Positions 26,403 through 35,192 of a stretch of 39,930 bases of DNA are shown here, piece after piece. Made by a program: the position numbers and the translations under genes. Position 1 is the stretch's first letter. Each line of letters opens with the position of its first letter. The stretch covers positions 1 to 39,930 of the IMG/VR virus record IMGVR_UViG_3300031621_000012; one strand, 5' to 3'. The DNA is from a virus. The notes under the pieces are model-generated. The model was not told the origin of the DNA, did no database searches, and was given only the letters and a program-made list of their open reading frames with translations.

Positions 26403-27102
26403 AGTCAGGTCTCCAGTTTAGTTTCTCTTCGTGTGTGTGTAATATGCGAGCAAGGATAGCGTTCGTAGTGCAATCATCCTCAGTCTGACCTGCCGACAGG
26501 AAGGCATCAAGAACAGAGTTCCATGTAGCTCCTTTATCTTTCAGCCATTTGGTTGTCTTCTTAGGTCCGAACCCTACAGCTCCCTTGAAGTTATCAGCAA
26601 CGTCACCCACCATTGTCTGATACTTCAACCAGTAGGCTGCGTCCTCTTCTGTGATAACGTGCAATGAACCTTCCCTGAATAGATTGCAAGGAATGGTCAG
26701 GAAGTCTTTGTCTACTGACCAGATCACCGTGTTCTTATCTTCGACGGCACGTATAGCCAGAAGGTCATCTGCTTCCAGTGTCTCCACAATCTCTGCATCA
26801 TAATTATCCATCAGGTATTGCCTACAGAACTTGAGTCCAAGAGGTTTACGTTTACCTACACGATTAGCTTTGTAATCTGGATAGACATCCAACCTGAAGT
26901 TGTTCCTGCCTGACAGAGCTACATAAGTTTCACCGCAGTGTGTATCCCTTAAGGCTTGTTCAATGAGAGTCTCTATAGAATCTCCCATGTCTCTCTCGCT
27001 AGAGTGAAGAGTCCATGTGTCTTCATCCCACTTAATGGGGATTTCTGAAACAAAAGCAGCCTTGTAAGCTACTTCGTCTCCGTCAATTAATACTGTCTTC
27101 AT
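26392..27102 (-). CDS. 5'-3' exonuclease (T7 gp6-like)
   Basis: A 236-residue FEN/5'-nuclease. Acidic metal ligands are visible at the N-terminus (LIDGDE, D7/D9), in EADD at 110-113 and in SVDKDF at 129-134. A helix-three-turn-helix DNA-binding part is seen in GAVGFGPKKTTKWL. The segment YPDYKANR (74-81) is the usual arginine/lysine-rich arch start. It removes RNA primers and degrades host DNA in T7. It overlaps the nuclease gene upstream by 20 bases. Confidence 0.9.
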   Translation of the reverse strand: MKTVLIDGDEVAYKAAFVSEIPIKWDEDTWTLHSSERDMGDSIETLIEQALRDTHCGETYVALSGRNNFRLDVYPDYKANRVGKRKPLGLKFCRQYLMDNYDAEIVETLEADDLLAIRAVEDKNTVIWSVDKDFLTIPCNLFREGSLHVITEEDAAYWLKYQTMVGDVADNFKGAVGFGPKKTTKWLKDKGATWNSVLDAFLSAGQTEDDCTTNAILARILHTHEEKLNWRPDYEN

Positions 27103-27604
27103 TTGGTTTCGGTAGTGTGTAGTGTGAACATGTTAGTAGGTCATCAACGTGTACCTTAGTAAGTAAGTCCTTACGTCCGACACGTGAGTATAGGTTATAC
27201 ATACACTCAGCAGGACTGAGTACGTAGTCATCCATGTCCACTAGGTTATCAATTAGTTCGCATAGGCTGAGGCGTTTAACAACTAGGTATTTATCCTCTC
27301 GCTCGAAAGCGATGTAGTCAGCCTCGTTGTAGACCCAACCCTTGCGTCCTTGTACGTTTTTTAATTCTAGCCATACTCGTTTGGCATCAGGAGAAGCATC
27401 CCCTCTACGGGTACGTCCTCTCGACTTAACGTCAACTCTACCACTCAGGTCTACGTGATAGTCTATCCCTTTGAACTGCTCTGCTAAACTTGAAGGAGTT
27501 GCTGTTCCCCCAATCTTATCTATAAGAGTAGCAAAAAGATTCTCTGCCCGCTCTCCGTTCTGACTGCACCTGCCCGTGTGATCGTGTTGATTTCTGTATG
27601 TCAT
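27083..27604 (-). CDS. PD-(D/E)XK-type nuclease candidate
   Basis: A 173-residue protein. Residues 46-60 hold GIDYHV and then RVDVK, an arrangement like the D-x(n)-(D/E)-x-K core of restriction-type nucleases, preceded by a helix with conserved-type acidic residues (NGERAENLFATL). LELKN follows at about 79-83 as a second beta strand. The gene lies between DNA polymerase and exonuclease, where T7 has no such gene. It may act in recombination, host DNA breakdown or as a resolvase. Confidence 0.65.
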   Translation of the reverse strand: MTYRNQHDHTGRCSQNGERAENLFATLIDKIGGTATPSSLAEQFKGIDYHVDLSGRVDVKSRGRTRRGDASPDAKRVWLELKNVQGRKGWVYNEADYIAFEREDKYLVVKRLSLCELIDNLVDMDDYVLSPAECMYNLYSRVGRKDLLTKVHVDDLLTCSHYTLPKPNEDSIN

Positions 27605-27606
27605 AT

Positions 27607-29430
27607 TTAGTGGGTCTCAGCCCAGTTGTTTCCCACTTTGTATTCGCCATCTACTCGGCAGCGAAACTTAAGATAATCACCCGCTTGCCTGATAGACATC
27701 TCAGCGATTCTGCCATACTCATCTTCTCGTCCTTCAATGACCTCCGATTGGATTTCATCGTGGATGTTTCCGACGAACGCAAAGTCCTTGCCGTGTACCC
27801 AACCCGCATTAGTCAGGTTATAGTATAGGTAACAACTTGTTGTCTTCATGAGGATAGCACCACAGCTTTGTAGTAATAGGTTCAGTGCTGAGTGGCTGGA
27901 GCGTACGTGCAGCCTCCTACCATCAATAGCCTTCAGATACTTCTGCCCTTCAGCTACCTTCTTCACATCCTTTAGTAATCTATCGAGAGCTGGGAGTTTA
28001 CTGAGGAAGCGTTTACGTAACTGTCCTCCTGCTTTAACTCCACCACCTATCATCTCCCCCAAAAGTTGGTCTCCACATCCATAAAGATATGCATAGATAA
28101 ATCGCTTCGCCTCTGGGCGTGTGGCTAGTCCCGCTGCTTTCTGATTAAGTGTGTGGATGTCGCCATCAATAACTTCCTTAGCGTAGGCACCTTTGTCATA
28201 CGGTGTGAGGTAGTGACCAAGACAACGTAGTTCTAATCCAGAAGCATCGAAGCCTACAAGCTTGTAACCTTTCCTAGCTCCAAACAAAGCACGGCACTCT
28301 TTACCATACTCTGCTCCTGTTGCTGGTACCTGTGCTACGTTAGGATGCCTGTGACTGCAACGTCCAGTGACTGTCCCGTTGGTAACAACCTGTCCCCTCA
28401 TCACTCCATCCTCTGCTAGCTTGAGCCAAGCCTCTTGACCTTCGGCTACCTGACCAAGACGTTTGATACATAATAGATATTGGAACAGTATGTCAGCTTC
28501 TGGTTTACCTATACCTTTGAGAACTGTCTCATCAATCTTAGGCTTACCTGATGCAGTGAATAGCTTAGGCTTCCACCCATACTTCTCCGTTAACCGTTCG
28601 GCAATCTGGTCACGTGATGCAGGATTGAACAACACCTTCTTAGTGGTGAACCCATCCTTCTTCACATCTACTGGTTTGTATCCAGCTTCCGTTGCTTGCT
28701 TCTTAGTCTTCCATATTTTTCCGTCATCAGTTTTCCAGACTGGCGTCTTGGTTGAAATATCTTTTGGAGGAAATGATTCCTGTAACTGTTTCTCTAGGTC
28801 AGCGCGCCTCTGCATTATATCACTGGTCAACGCGCGGCATCCATCTGTATCAAACTTCCAGCCGTGTACCTCTTGCATCTTCATTAACTCAGCGAACTTG
28901 TGTTCGATCTTCATCATTGTATCTGCTGGCTTAGAAGACATGAGATGTTTATAAAGTGTGAACGTGACAGCTACGTCCTGCTCACAATAATCTATCATCT
29001 CTCTCGTACACACAGACCAATCGGTTGTGTCCCCGTAGTCTCCCTTCAAGGCACCGAGCCGAACGCCCCATGCTTTAAGCGATTGTCTGCCAATCAACTC
29101 TCTAGGGAACTCTGGCTTTTGTAAGTCAGTAGCTCTGACATCACCAAACATAGCGGATGCCATTACTAGTGTGTCCCTTACCGTTGGGAAAATAATAGTA
29201 GGGTGCAGCTTCTTAATAGCTGGGATGTCGAAGCCAATCACGTTGTGACCAATCACTTCGTCATGTTGCACAAGGTAAGCAATACCTTCCTTAACACCAT
29301 CACCACTGAAAGAGATACACTTACCATCATCTTCGGATAGAACAGAGATACAATGTATCTTGTCCATACCCTCTAATGTGACCCAGTTGTCTACTGCTGT
29401 AGTTTCTATATCGAAGTAAGCTCTCCTCAT
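27607..29430 (-). CDS. family A DNA polymerase with 3'-5' exonuclease (T7 gp5-like)
   Basis: The preferred ATG at 29430 gives 607 residues. It has a GGAGG Shine-Dalgarno sequence 7 bases upstream and overlaps the endolysin stop as ATGA. The exonuclease site YFDIETT is at once N-terminal (D7, E9). Polymerase motif A, DASGLELRCLG, is at about 395; motif B, KRFIYAYLYG, carries the tyrosine typical of T7-like enzymes; motif C, HDEIQSE, is at about 557. At 607 residues it is shorter than T7 gp5 (704), so the thioredoxin-binding insert may be reduced. It replicates the phage genome. Confidence 0.96.
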   Translation of the reverse strand: MRRAYFDIETTAVDNWVTLEGMDKIHCISVLSEDDGKCISFSGDGVKEGIAYLVQHDEVIGHNVIGFDIPAIKKLHPTIIFPTVRDTLVMASAMFGDVRATDLQKPEFPRELIGRQSLKAWGVRLGALKGDYGDTTDWSVCTREMIDYCEQDVAVTFTLYKHLMSSKPADTMMKIEHKFAELMKMQEVHGWKFDTDGCRALTSDIMQRRADLEKQLQESFPPKDISTKTPVWKTDDGKIWKTKKQATEAGYKPVDVKKDGFTTKKVLFNPASRDQIAERLTEKYGWKPKLFTASGKPKIDETVLKGIGKPEADILFQYLLCIKRLGQVAEGQEAWLKLAEDGVMRGQVVTNGTVTGRCSHRHPNVAQVPATGAEYGKECRALFGARKGYKLVGFDASGLELRCLGHYLTPYDKGAYAKEVIDGDIHTLNQKAAGLATRPEAKRFIYAYLYGCGDQLLGEMIGGGVKAGGQLRKRFLSKLPALDRLLKDVKKVAEGQKYLKAIDGRRLHVRSSHSALNLLLQSCGAILMKTTSCYLYYNLTNAGWVHGKDFAFVGNIHDEIQSEVIEGREDEYGRIAEMSIRQAGDYLKFRCRVDGEYKVGNNWAETH

Positions 29431-29888
29431 AATCCTGCCTCCATCTCTGCTTTTACTTTGTGCCAATACTCTAGTGTGTTTCTATTAGACATGCCTTTGG
29501 GTCCTCCATTGTGTAGACGTGCGTACTCTTCTAGGGTGTGTAGGCGAGCGTACCTATTCCAGTAAGCCCGCATCACTCTTACTGATCTGTCAACGTATAG
29601 ACAGTTGTATGTCCACGTGCCTCTGATGCCTGAGTCTACGAAGTAGTTGTATGAGATTTGGAATGGACCAATCTCTTGGTATCTTCCTACAGCATAAGTT
29701 GGGTTAGCTTCTCCACCTGTCTCTATCTTCATGATGGCTGAGATAAGTAAGCCTACCTCAGTCTCTGTTGGTTTAGAATGGTTCATCGATACCCCCCATA
29801 ATGGCGATACTTTTTGTTGGGTCGCTTGCGCTGTCATCGTTAGTAGTAGGCTGATTATCATCAGCACCGAAGTATGTGTTTTGTTCAT
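29427..29888 (-). CDS. lysozyme-like endolysin with N-terminal signal sequence
   Basis: A 153-residue protein. The start at 29888 is supported by an AGGAAG Shine-Dalgarno sequence 5 bases upstream. It lies 116 bases inside the primase-helicase gene in another frame. MNKTHTS, a hydrophobic core VLMIISLLLTMTA and QATQQ look like a Sec signal or signal-arrest-release anchor. The enzyme domain follows: ISAIMKIETGG with candidate catalytic E56, GPFQIS, and a C-terminal ARLHNGGPKG. This is the lysozyme/transglycosylase-like family common in marine podoviruses. A second ATG (29786, after GGGGGG) would make a form lacking the signal. It degrades peptidoglycan at lysis. Confidence 0.85.
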   Translation of the reverse strand: MNKTHTSVLMIISLLLTMTAQATQQKVSPLWGVSMNHSKPTETEVGLLISAIMKIETGGEANPTYAVGRYQEIGPFQISYNYFVDSGIRGTWTYNCLYVDRSVRVMRAYWNRYARLHTLEEYARLHNGGPKGMSNRNTLEYWHKVKAEMEAGL

Positions 29889-31428
29889 GTAATCTTCCTG
29901 TGTGTTTGTTGTATTCTAGAGTGCAAGCAACGCCTGTCTCTCCGCTAAATCTATTCTTGAGTACGCGTATGGTAGTCTGGTTCTTAACCTCTTCGTCTTG
30001 CTGGTTTCTTTCTAAGCCAATGACCATGTCACTGAGTTGTCCTAGTCCAGCGGAACCTCTGAGGTGTCCAAGAGTTGTCTCTCTTCCTTCCTCAAATCCT
30101 CTGCCCTCTGGTCTCTTCAAGTGCGATACAAGAATCATTCCCACACCTATCTCTTCAACAAGAGAACGAAGCTTAGTCATCAGCATGTCCAACATCTTAC
30201 GCTCGTCACCTTCTTGACCACTGACACATATCGATACGTGATCTAAGAATATCCACTTGCATCCAAGACCTCTGTTCATGTAACGGATACGATTAATAAG
30301 GTTGTCTGATTCAATAGAACCCCAGTGGTCATAGGTAACAAAGTTTCCACTACCTACTGTGGCATCGAACGCCTTCTTGAGTTCTTCTTCCTTAACCTCA
30401 GTGCCAAGGTGCAGTGTCTTATCTATAGCTAGACCCATGATGCCTTGAGCTGAACGCTTGATGCTTTCTTCTAGTGCTATATATCCTACCTTCTCGTTGT
30501 TCTTGATTAGGTGGTAAGCAATCTCACGGCACACGGCAGACTTGCCAACACCACTTCCAGCAGCGAAACAAACGATCTCGCCAACGCGTAATCCTCTAGT
30601 AATTTTTGTCAGTCCAGCAAAGGGATACTCTGCTGAGTCTACTATCTCTGTCTTGCTGACGATGTCCCACATGTCCTCACCCGCGACGATACCATCTGGT
30701 CTGTACTGAGTAGCATCCCAGAATGACTGGATGATTTCACTACCTCTATTCTCCATCAACAATTCGTTGGGGTCTTTAGATGGTAGGTTAGCAATGAATG
30801 CCTTACCAACTGGCAACACTGCTGCACATTTTCTGGATGCTGCAACACCTACCTCATCCATATCAAACATGAGAACAATCTCATCAAAGTTATTGAGATA
30901 CTCTAGGTTGTGCTTGATGGCAGCCATAGCTGACTGCGCTCCTGATGGCACACTGACTACCGCCCACTTACCGTTGAAAGCTGAGGACACACTCATCGCA
31001 TCTATCTCTCCCTCTGTGATGGTGATGCGTTTACCTTTACCGAACAGGTGCATACCAAAGAGCGTACGCACTGTGCCTACTGTCTCAAAAGATTTATCTG
31101 GATACCGTAGCTTCTGTCCTACTAGTTTACCTGAGCTGTCTCTGTAGTTAGCTATCTGGCAAGCCTTTGATCGGTGGTCACCCACTGTGTATCCGTACTT
31201 CTTACAAATTGATTGGGGTATGTTTCGCTTTACTAAATCTTGGTAGTCTCCTTGGATTGGTGTCATGTTAATTGTGTGTGTTGTTGTTGGTGTGTGTTGT
31301 TTGTTGCTCGGTTTGAACATCCCGCAGCTGAAACATTTTGTGCTGCCATCCTCGTTTTCACATAGGGCATCACTGCTTCCGCAATCAGGACAATTCGTGT
31401 GTGTGTTGATTGTTTTTAAGTCGTCCAT
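29773..31428 (-). CDS. DNA primase/helicase (T7 gp4-like)
   Basis: The ATG at 31428 gives 551 residues; an upstream GTG frame to 31458 is also open. A zinc ribbon lies at the N-terminus with cysteines 13, 16, 32 and 35 (CPDC and CFSC). A TOPRIM-type primase centre (TITEGEIDAMSV) and an acidic segment LMFDMDEVG follow. The DnaB-like helicase part has the Walker A AAGSGVGKS (K near 296), and WIFLDHVS as Walker B. It unwinds the fork and synthesises primers for the family A polymerase. It overlaps endonuclease I by 13 bases and the endolysin by 116. Confidence 0.95.
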   Translation of the reverse strand: MDDLKTINTHTNCPDCGSSDALCENEDGSTKCFSCGMFKPSNKQHTPTTTHTINMTPIQGDYQDLVKRNIPQSICKKYGYTVGDHRSKACQIANYRDSSGKLVGQKLRYPDKSFETVGTVRTLFGMHLFGKGKRITITEGEIDAMSVSSAFNGKWAVVSVPSGAQSAMAAIKHNLEYLNNFDEIVLMFDMDEVGVAASRKCAAVLPVGKAFIANLPSKDPNELLMENRGSEIIQSFWDATQYRPDGIVAGEDMWDIVSKTEIVDSAEYPFAGLTKITRGLRVGEIVCFAAGSGVGKSAVCREIAYHLIKNNEKVGYIALEESIKRSAQGIMGLAIDKTLHLGTEVKEEELKKAFDATVGSGNFVTYDHWGSIESDNLINRIRYMNRGLGCKWIFLDHVSICVSGQEGDERKMLDMLMTKLRSLVEEIGVGMILVSHLKRPEGRGFEEGRETTLGHLRGSAGLGQLSDMVIGLERNQQDEEVKNQTTIRVLKNRFSGETGVACTLEYNKHTGRLHEQNTYFGADDNQPTTNDDSASDPTKSIAIMGGIDEPF

Positions 31429-31784
31429 TCTTCTGGTATACTGGGTCCTTGGCACCAAGGTATGTTGTTTTTGTCAGCCCAATCAGCGTAGCTTGTCTTG
31501 CTACCCTTATAGATTTTACCCTTCGCTCTTTGGAACACGAAGCGTAAGTCTATGTCTGGGTGTTGTTGCTTTACCCACTCATGCTTCTTACGGTCGGCTG
31601 TTGTTAGTCTACCCTTGACCTCAAGGATGACACCGTTCGATAAGAAGAAGTCAGGTGTGTACTTACGTTTCTTCTCAGGCTCTATGAAAGAGATTCTGTC
31701 TATCTCATAGGCGTAGTGAACACCCTCCCTCGAAAGAGAGGATGCCACACGTTGTTCAAAGCCTGATCTAAAAGTCCCCATCAC
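31416..31784 (-). CDS. endonuclease I, Holliday junction resolvase (T7 gp3-like)
   Basis: A 122-residue enzyme with the full catalytic set of the family: FEQRVA with E10, YTPDFFL with D45, and LEVKGRL with E55 and K57 (compare T7 E20, D55, E65, K67). It is slightly shorter than T7 gp3 (149 residues). It resolves branched replication intermediates and helps degrade host DNA. It overlaps SSB by 17 bases and primase-helicase by 13. Confidence 0.93.
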   Translation of the reverse strand: MMGTFRSGFEQRVASSLSREGVHYAYEIDRISFIEPEKKRKYTPDFFLSNGVILEVKGRLTTADRKKHEWVKQQHPDIDLRFVFQRAKGKIYKGSKTSYADWADKNNIPWCQGPSIPEEWTT

Positions 31785-32352
31785 CCACTACAGATTCGAG
31801 AGACTCACCACCGCTAGAGAAACCTTCTTCTTCAGCTGTAAATCCAAACGATGAAGCTCCTGCGCCCGAAGCACTAGGTGCTACAAGCTCGATGATTTGT
31901 AGGGCTTTGAGTTGGAGGCTTATACCGAACCCAAGGCTTGGGCTATACCAAGTGTATGGCTTGATTGCCATCTTCACTTTAGAACCACCACCTACTTCAA
32001 CGTCACAAGCTTTACCTTGAGCATCGAAGAGTTTAATGTTGAACTCATACACCTCACCAGTGCGGGAGTTCTTACTCTTAGCTTTTTGTTTACTGCGAAT
32101 AATCCACTGACCATCTTCAGTTTGTTTAACAGGGAATGCATCGCAAACACGAATCTTTTTACCTGTCTTCTTTTCTTCCATCTCGTGAGCTTGGTCACGG
32201 ATAGCCGTCATCTGAGAGGTGAACTCTTTAGCTTCACCTTCTGTTACTACGATGTCACAAGAATATGCGCCATCAGGATCGAACGTAGTGTTCGGTTTAT
32301 TTACGTGTGGGTAACGTGCTGTACCCACCATTGTTGTTATGGTATCATTCAT
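31768..32352 (-). CDS. single-stranded DNA-binding protein (T7 gp2.5-like)
   Basis: A 194-residue protein in the T7 gene 2.5 position. A predicted OB-fold body (GTARYPHVNKPNTTFDPDGA, then aromatic strands such as KPYTWYSPSLGFGISLQLKA) is followed by a serine/glycine-rich linker and an acidic tail ending in phenylalanine (VVGDGDF). That is the gp2.5 C-terminal signature which contacts polymerase and helicase. Its ATG overlaps the RNA polymerase stop by 4 bases (ATGA). Confidence 0.92.
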   Translation of the reverse strand: MNDTITTMVGTARYPHVNKPNTTFDPDGAYSCDIVVTEGEAKEFTSQMTAIRDQAHEMEEKKTGKKIRVCDAFPVKQTEDGQWIIRSKQKAKSKNSRTGEVYEFNIKLFDAQGKACDVEVGGGSKVKMAIKPYTWYSPSLGFGISLQLKALQIIELVAPSASGAGASSFGFTAEEEGFSSGGESLESVVGDGDF

Positions 32353-34766
32353 GAGAATATGTACTCCGATTTATATATGTTGTTTATGTTGAATGTCCCC
32401 TTCACTGGAAGAGGGTCTAGTTTTACTCCGTGCTTATTTTCTAAAGAGTCTTTCAACTCTTGAAGTAGGTCAGGTGTAAATTGTTTAACGAACACATCAC
32501 GTATAGTAGCTGCAAGTTCATTGCACTTAGTTGTGTGTGTAGCCATCGAGTCGTGAACCATTGCGAAATCTCTGACATTGAAATTGGTAGCAGACTCATT
32601 GACTGTCGAGTGTAAAATTGAGGCATCAAGTGAATGGATATAATTAGGGGATGCACCTTGTGCTTGTCGCTTGGCGCATAGCTTGTCTGTGTCCTCACGA
32701 AAGCGTACTCGCATAATCTTGTCACCAAGTTTCGTCTTAATTGATTTAGTTTCCCACTTCATGTAGGACTGGTGACAAGGAAAACCACTCGGTGATACCC
32801 AGTAAAAAGGTTTGTCTTCTTGTGCTAAGATACGAGCTGTAGATTGTAACCAAGCCATAGCCTCTCTCGGTTTACCAACGACATCGTTGATGCCTTGCCA
32901 TACTTTACCAGCTAGGTAAGCAGTAGCTTGAAACTTATCCGTCTCATCGAACGGAACATCTTCTCTCTTGCGTGATGTCTCGCCATACCAGTCGCTGATG
33001 TATTGTCGGCATGAGTATAGAGTAGAGCCATAGCTCTGTGTCATTGTCGGTCTCTTACAAGCTGCTCTATCTATACCGTAGGATAACCACTTGTCAGCAT
33101 AATCAGAGTCTCCATCTTGTTTAAGGAACTCAATAGTTTTGTCCGCTACAATACCGTAGATGTCTTGTGGGTAGTTGCTTGGTGCAACGTTCGTAGCTAA
33201 GCAGGAAGGTTCGTCACGTGTAAGAACACCCAACAACTGTAGTCCGTTGTTACTTGCATCCATCGCACACGGAAGGGTTGTCATGAAGCCAACACCTGTA
33301 GCCATGTAGTCTGCCCACTCAAAGCAGAACGCAAGGAACTGAAATGGTTCATCGCACTCGCGCCACAAATCAACGTGAGCCATTGGATCTTTGGCTATCT
33401 TAAATATATTATGTCGGTTCTCTTCTACCCAATCAACGCGCTGAGTGAATGTTCCTTTGATACCGTAGCAGTTGGCTCCGTGTATAGCTAACCACTCGAC
33501 ATCGTTATCGTCTTTAATTTTTTCACCTCTAGCAAAAGTTAGTAGGCTCTTCTGGAAGTCGGCTCCCATGTGGTTGACGTAGCTAGGCACCGCATAGCAT
33601 CTGCCCCTGAAGTCTGTCTGGTGTGGAAGGTAGAACTTCTTGTCTCTATATTTCTTAGCAAGCCACTGCGTGTTGAGTACAAGGAGCCGTCTACTCTTTG
33701 TAGCTGCGTTGTGATCATAGATTGCAGCAGCTCTACGCTTCCACATCTTCTTCTCAATAGGATCACAATCATCTGACGGGTAGGGTGGTAGCTCTTCGTC
33801 TTCCCGTTGGGGAATGCCATCTACATCTATGCCCTGCTCCCAAGTCTGGTGTAATACATTAAGAACTCGTTGGTTAATCTGCCAAGGTGTATTCTGTAAC
33901 AGATTAACTGCGTTCATAACATCAGTCATAGGCTCTGTGTTCTCACGCAAGAAAGCTTTGTCTCTTGTTTTAATAAACGGTAAGGGTGGTAGTCCAGACT
34001 CGATCTCGTATCCACCTGACCACTTGTCTACCCACTGCTTTGGAAAATCTATCAACGGCATCCAGAAAGGACACAACAATTCGTTGTCCTTCATCATGTC
34101 TTCAATCCATTCAGATGTCTTGTCTGATGCGGTAACAAATCGAGCGGGTCCTCGCTTGCCTGTTGCTATCATGACGTAATCAATCAGACCTGTTGTAGTT
34201 CTGATCGTATCAATTAACACAGTGCCTACGTGTAACTTGATGCGCGTTCCCCAACGCTCCCACTCATCCGTCTCACCCTTTGCGGCTTCACCCTTCTCAG
34301 ACTTAATCAGGTAGTATCGTTTCTTGCGATAGCTCTCTCTGCGTTTAGCTCCTTGTAGTATGCCTTGCCACTGCGGGTGGTTACTGAAGTGAGCGAACCT
34401 AACCTCGTCTTCGACTAGTGCGCCTATGCGTACAGCTGCGGATGCTAGTGTGCGCTTCTGAGTAATAGAATCTAGTATAGATTTAAGAGCTATGAAGGCA
34501 GCTGTCTTGGCTGGAAGTTCTTGGAGCTTGTAATAAGCGTTCCCTGCAATGGGTGCTTTCTCTTGTTGTTTCTCCCACGATTCCAGACCATCGACGAGCG
34601 GAGGAAGTGCTGCCTTCAGTAGCCGTTGACCATACGGTGTTTCGCATTCGCTTTCCCTACGTCTGCTAGAATCAATCTTAGATCGAAAACGGTTTACACC
34701 ACCCTCGAGCATATCATTCTCTATCGGACGGTTTTGGGACGGAAACGTCTCACGAATTGACTGCAT
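32349..34766 (-). CDS. single-subunit DNA-directed RNA polymerase (T7 gp1-like)
   Basis: An 805-residue enzyme. Catalytic motifs line up with T7: MDASNNGLQ with D503 (T7 D537), KRPTMTQSYGS with K571 and Y579 (T7 K631, Y639), and HSLDAS with D714 (T7 D812). It transcribes the replication and virion genes from phage promoters. It is about 80 residues shorter than T7 RNAP. The ATG has no Shine-Dalgarno sequence. It lies downstream of the integrase module and a tRNA, as in integrase-carrying marine podoviruses, so its expression may depend on read-through from that module. Confidence 0.97.
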   Translation of the reverse strand: MQSIRETFPSQNRPIENDMLEGGVNRFRSKIDSSRRRESECETPYGQRLLKAALPPLVDGLESWEKQQEKAPIAGNAYYKLQELPAKTAAFIALKSILDSITQKRTLASAAVRIGALVEDEVRFAHFSNHPQWQGILQGAKRRESYRKKRYYLIKSEKGEAAKGETDEWERWGTRIKLHVGTVLIDTIRTTTGLIDYVMIATGKRGPARFVTASDKTSEWIEDMMKDNELLCPFWMPLIDFPKQWVDKWSGGYEIESGLPPLPFIKTRDKAFLRENTEPMTDVMNAVNLLQNTPWQINQRVLNVLHQTWEQGIDVDGIPQREDEELPPYPSDDCDPIEKKMWKRRAAAIYDHNAATKSRRLLVLNTQWLAKKYRDKKFYLPHQTDFRGRCYAVPSYVNHMGADFQKSLLTFARGEKIKDDNDVEWLAIHGANCYGIKGTFTQRVDWVEENRHNIFKIAKDPMAHVDLWRECDEPFQFLAFCFEWADYMATGVGFMTTLPCAMDASNNGLQLLGVLTRDEPSCLATNVAPSNYPQDIYGIVADKTIEFLKQDGDSDYADKWLSYGIDRAACKRPTMTQSYGSTLYSCRQYISDWYGETSRKREDVPFDETDKFQATAYLAGKVWQGINDVVGKPREAMAWLQSTARILAQEDKPFYWVSPSGFPCHQSYMKWETKSIKTKLGDKIMRVRFREDTDKLCAKRQAQGASPNYIHSLDASILHSTVNESATNFNVRDFAMVHDSMATHTTKCNELAATIRDVFVKQFTPDLLQELKDSLENKHGVKLDPLPVKGTFNINNIYKSEYIFS

Positions 34767-34794
34767 GGTAGTTTGGATTATTGGGATATGGTTT

Positions 34795-34821
34795 AAAAAA
34801 GGAAGTAATCCCTACGGATTA
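34795..34821 (-). terminator. weak terminator or attenuator before RNA polymerase
   Basis: On the minus strand TAATCC, loop GTAG and GGATTA form a 6-bp stem. CTTCC and six T follow, so the T-tract is 5 bases from the stem. It lies between the tRNA and the RNA polymerase start and could limit read-through from the integrase module. Confidence 0.45.
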
Positions 34822-34848
34822 GTCACGGATATTTAATTATGCAACGGG

Positions 34849-34922
34849 TTTTGAGTCCGATGGTGTGGTAGGTGTGAGAGGACTCGAACCTCCAAATCAT
34901 TACTGACAGTAGATTTTGAGTC
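34849..34922. other. attachment-site candidate: duplicated tRNA-Leu anticodon-loop segment
   Basis: The 9-base sequence GACTCAAAA (minus strand) occurs twice 65 bases apart: in the anticodon loop of the tRNA-Leu gene (34914-34922) and just past its 3' end (34849-34857, in the context ATCGGACTCAAAACCCGTTG). Tyrosine integrases often exchange strands within a tRNA anticodon loop. Marine podoviruses of this type carry attP between int and the RNA polymerase gene. Which copy, if either, is attP cannot be decided without a host sequence. Confidence 0.35.
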
Positions 34923-34951
34923 TACCGTGTCTACCATTCCACCACACACCC
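34866..34951 (-). tRNA. tRNA-Leu (anticodon CAA)
   Basis: An 86-base cloverleaf. The acceptor 5' strand GGGTGTG pairs with CACACCT (one G-U), followed by discriminator A and an encoded CCA. The D-arm is GTGGAATGGTAGACAC. The anticodon stem GTAGA/TCTAC encloses CTCAAAA, giving anticodon CAA for UUG codons. A long variable arm typical of Leu is present, and the T-arm is GGAGG-TTCGAGT-CCTCT. It lies between the integrase module and the RNA polymerase gene, and may be a translation aid or part of the integration site. Confidence 0.93.
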
Positions 34952-34994
34952 ACATTTTTGGTGGCAATATAGACACATAAAAGGCACATGTCAC

Positions 34995-35192
34995 TTATTC
35001 CTTTTCATCCTGATTGATTAAGACTCTCTCCTGTAGCCTCTCTACTTTCATCCTGAGCTTCTCAATATCTTTATTGAGTAGGTCATTCTGAGTAGACAAG
35101 GCATCACAGGCTTTAGTCATGGCGTTGAGTCCTTTGACCAGAACCTTCTCGGTATCTGGACGGAACAGTTGAACGGTTGATTTATTAGGCAT
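34995..35192 (-). CDS. small coiled-coil protein after integrase
   Basis: A 65-residue protein. Polar start MPNKSTVQLFRPDTEKVLVK, then a heptad-like helix (NDLLNKDIEKLRMKVERLQE) predicted to form a coiled coil, and an acidic end. It overlaps the integrase stop by 8 bases, so it belongs to the same operon. It could be a recombination directionality factor or an oligomerising accessory by location, but it shows no excisionase-like winged helix and is not recognised. Confidence 0.65.
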   Translation of the reverse strand: MPNKSTVQLFRPDTEKVLVKGLNAMTKACDALSTQNDLLNKDIEKLRMKVERLQERVLINQDEKE

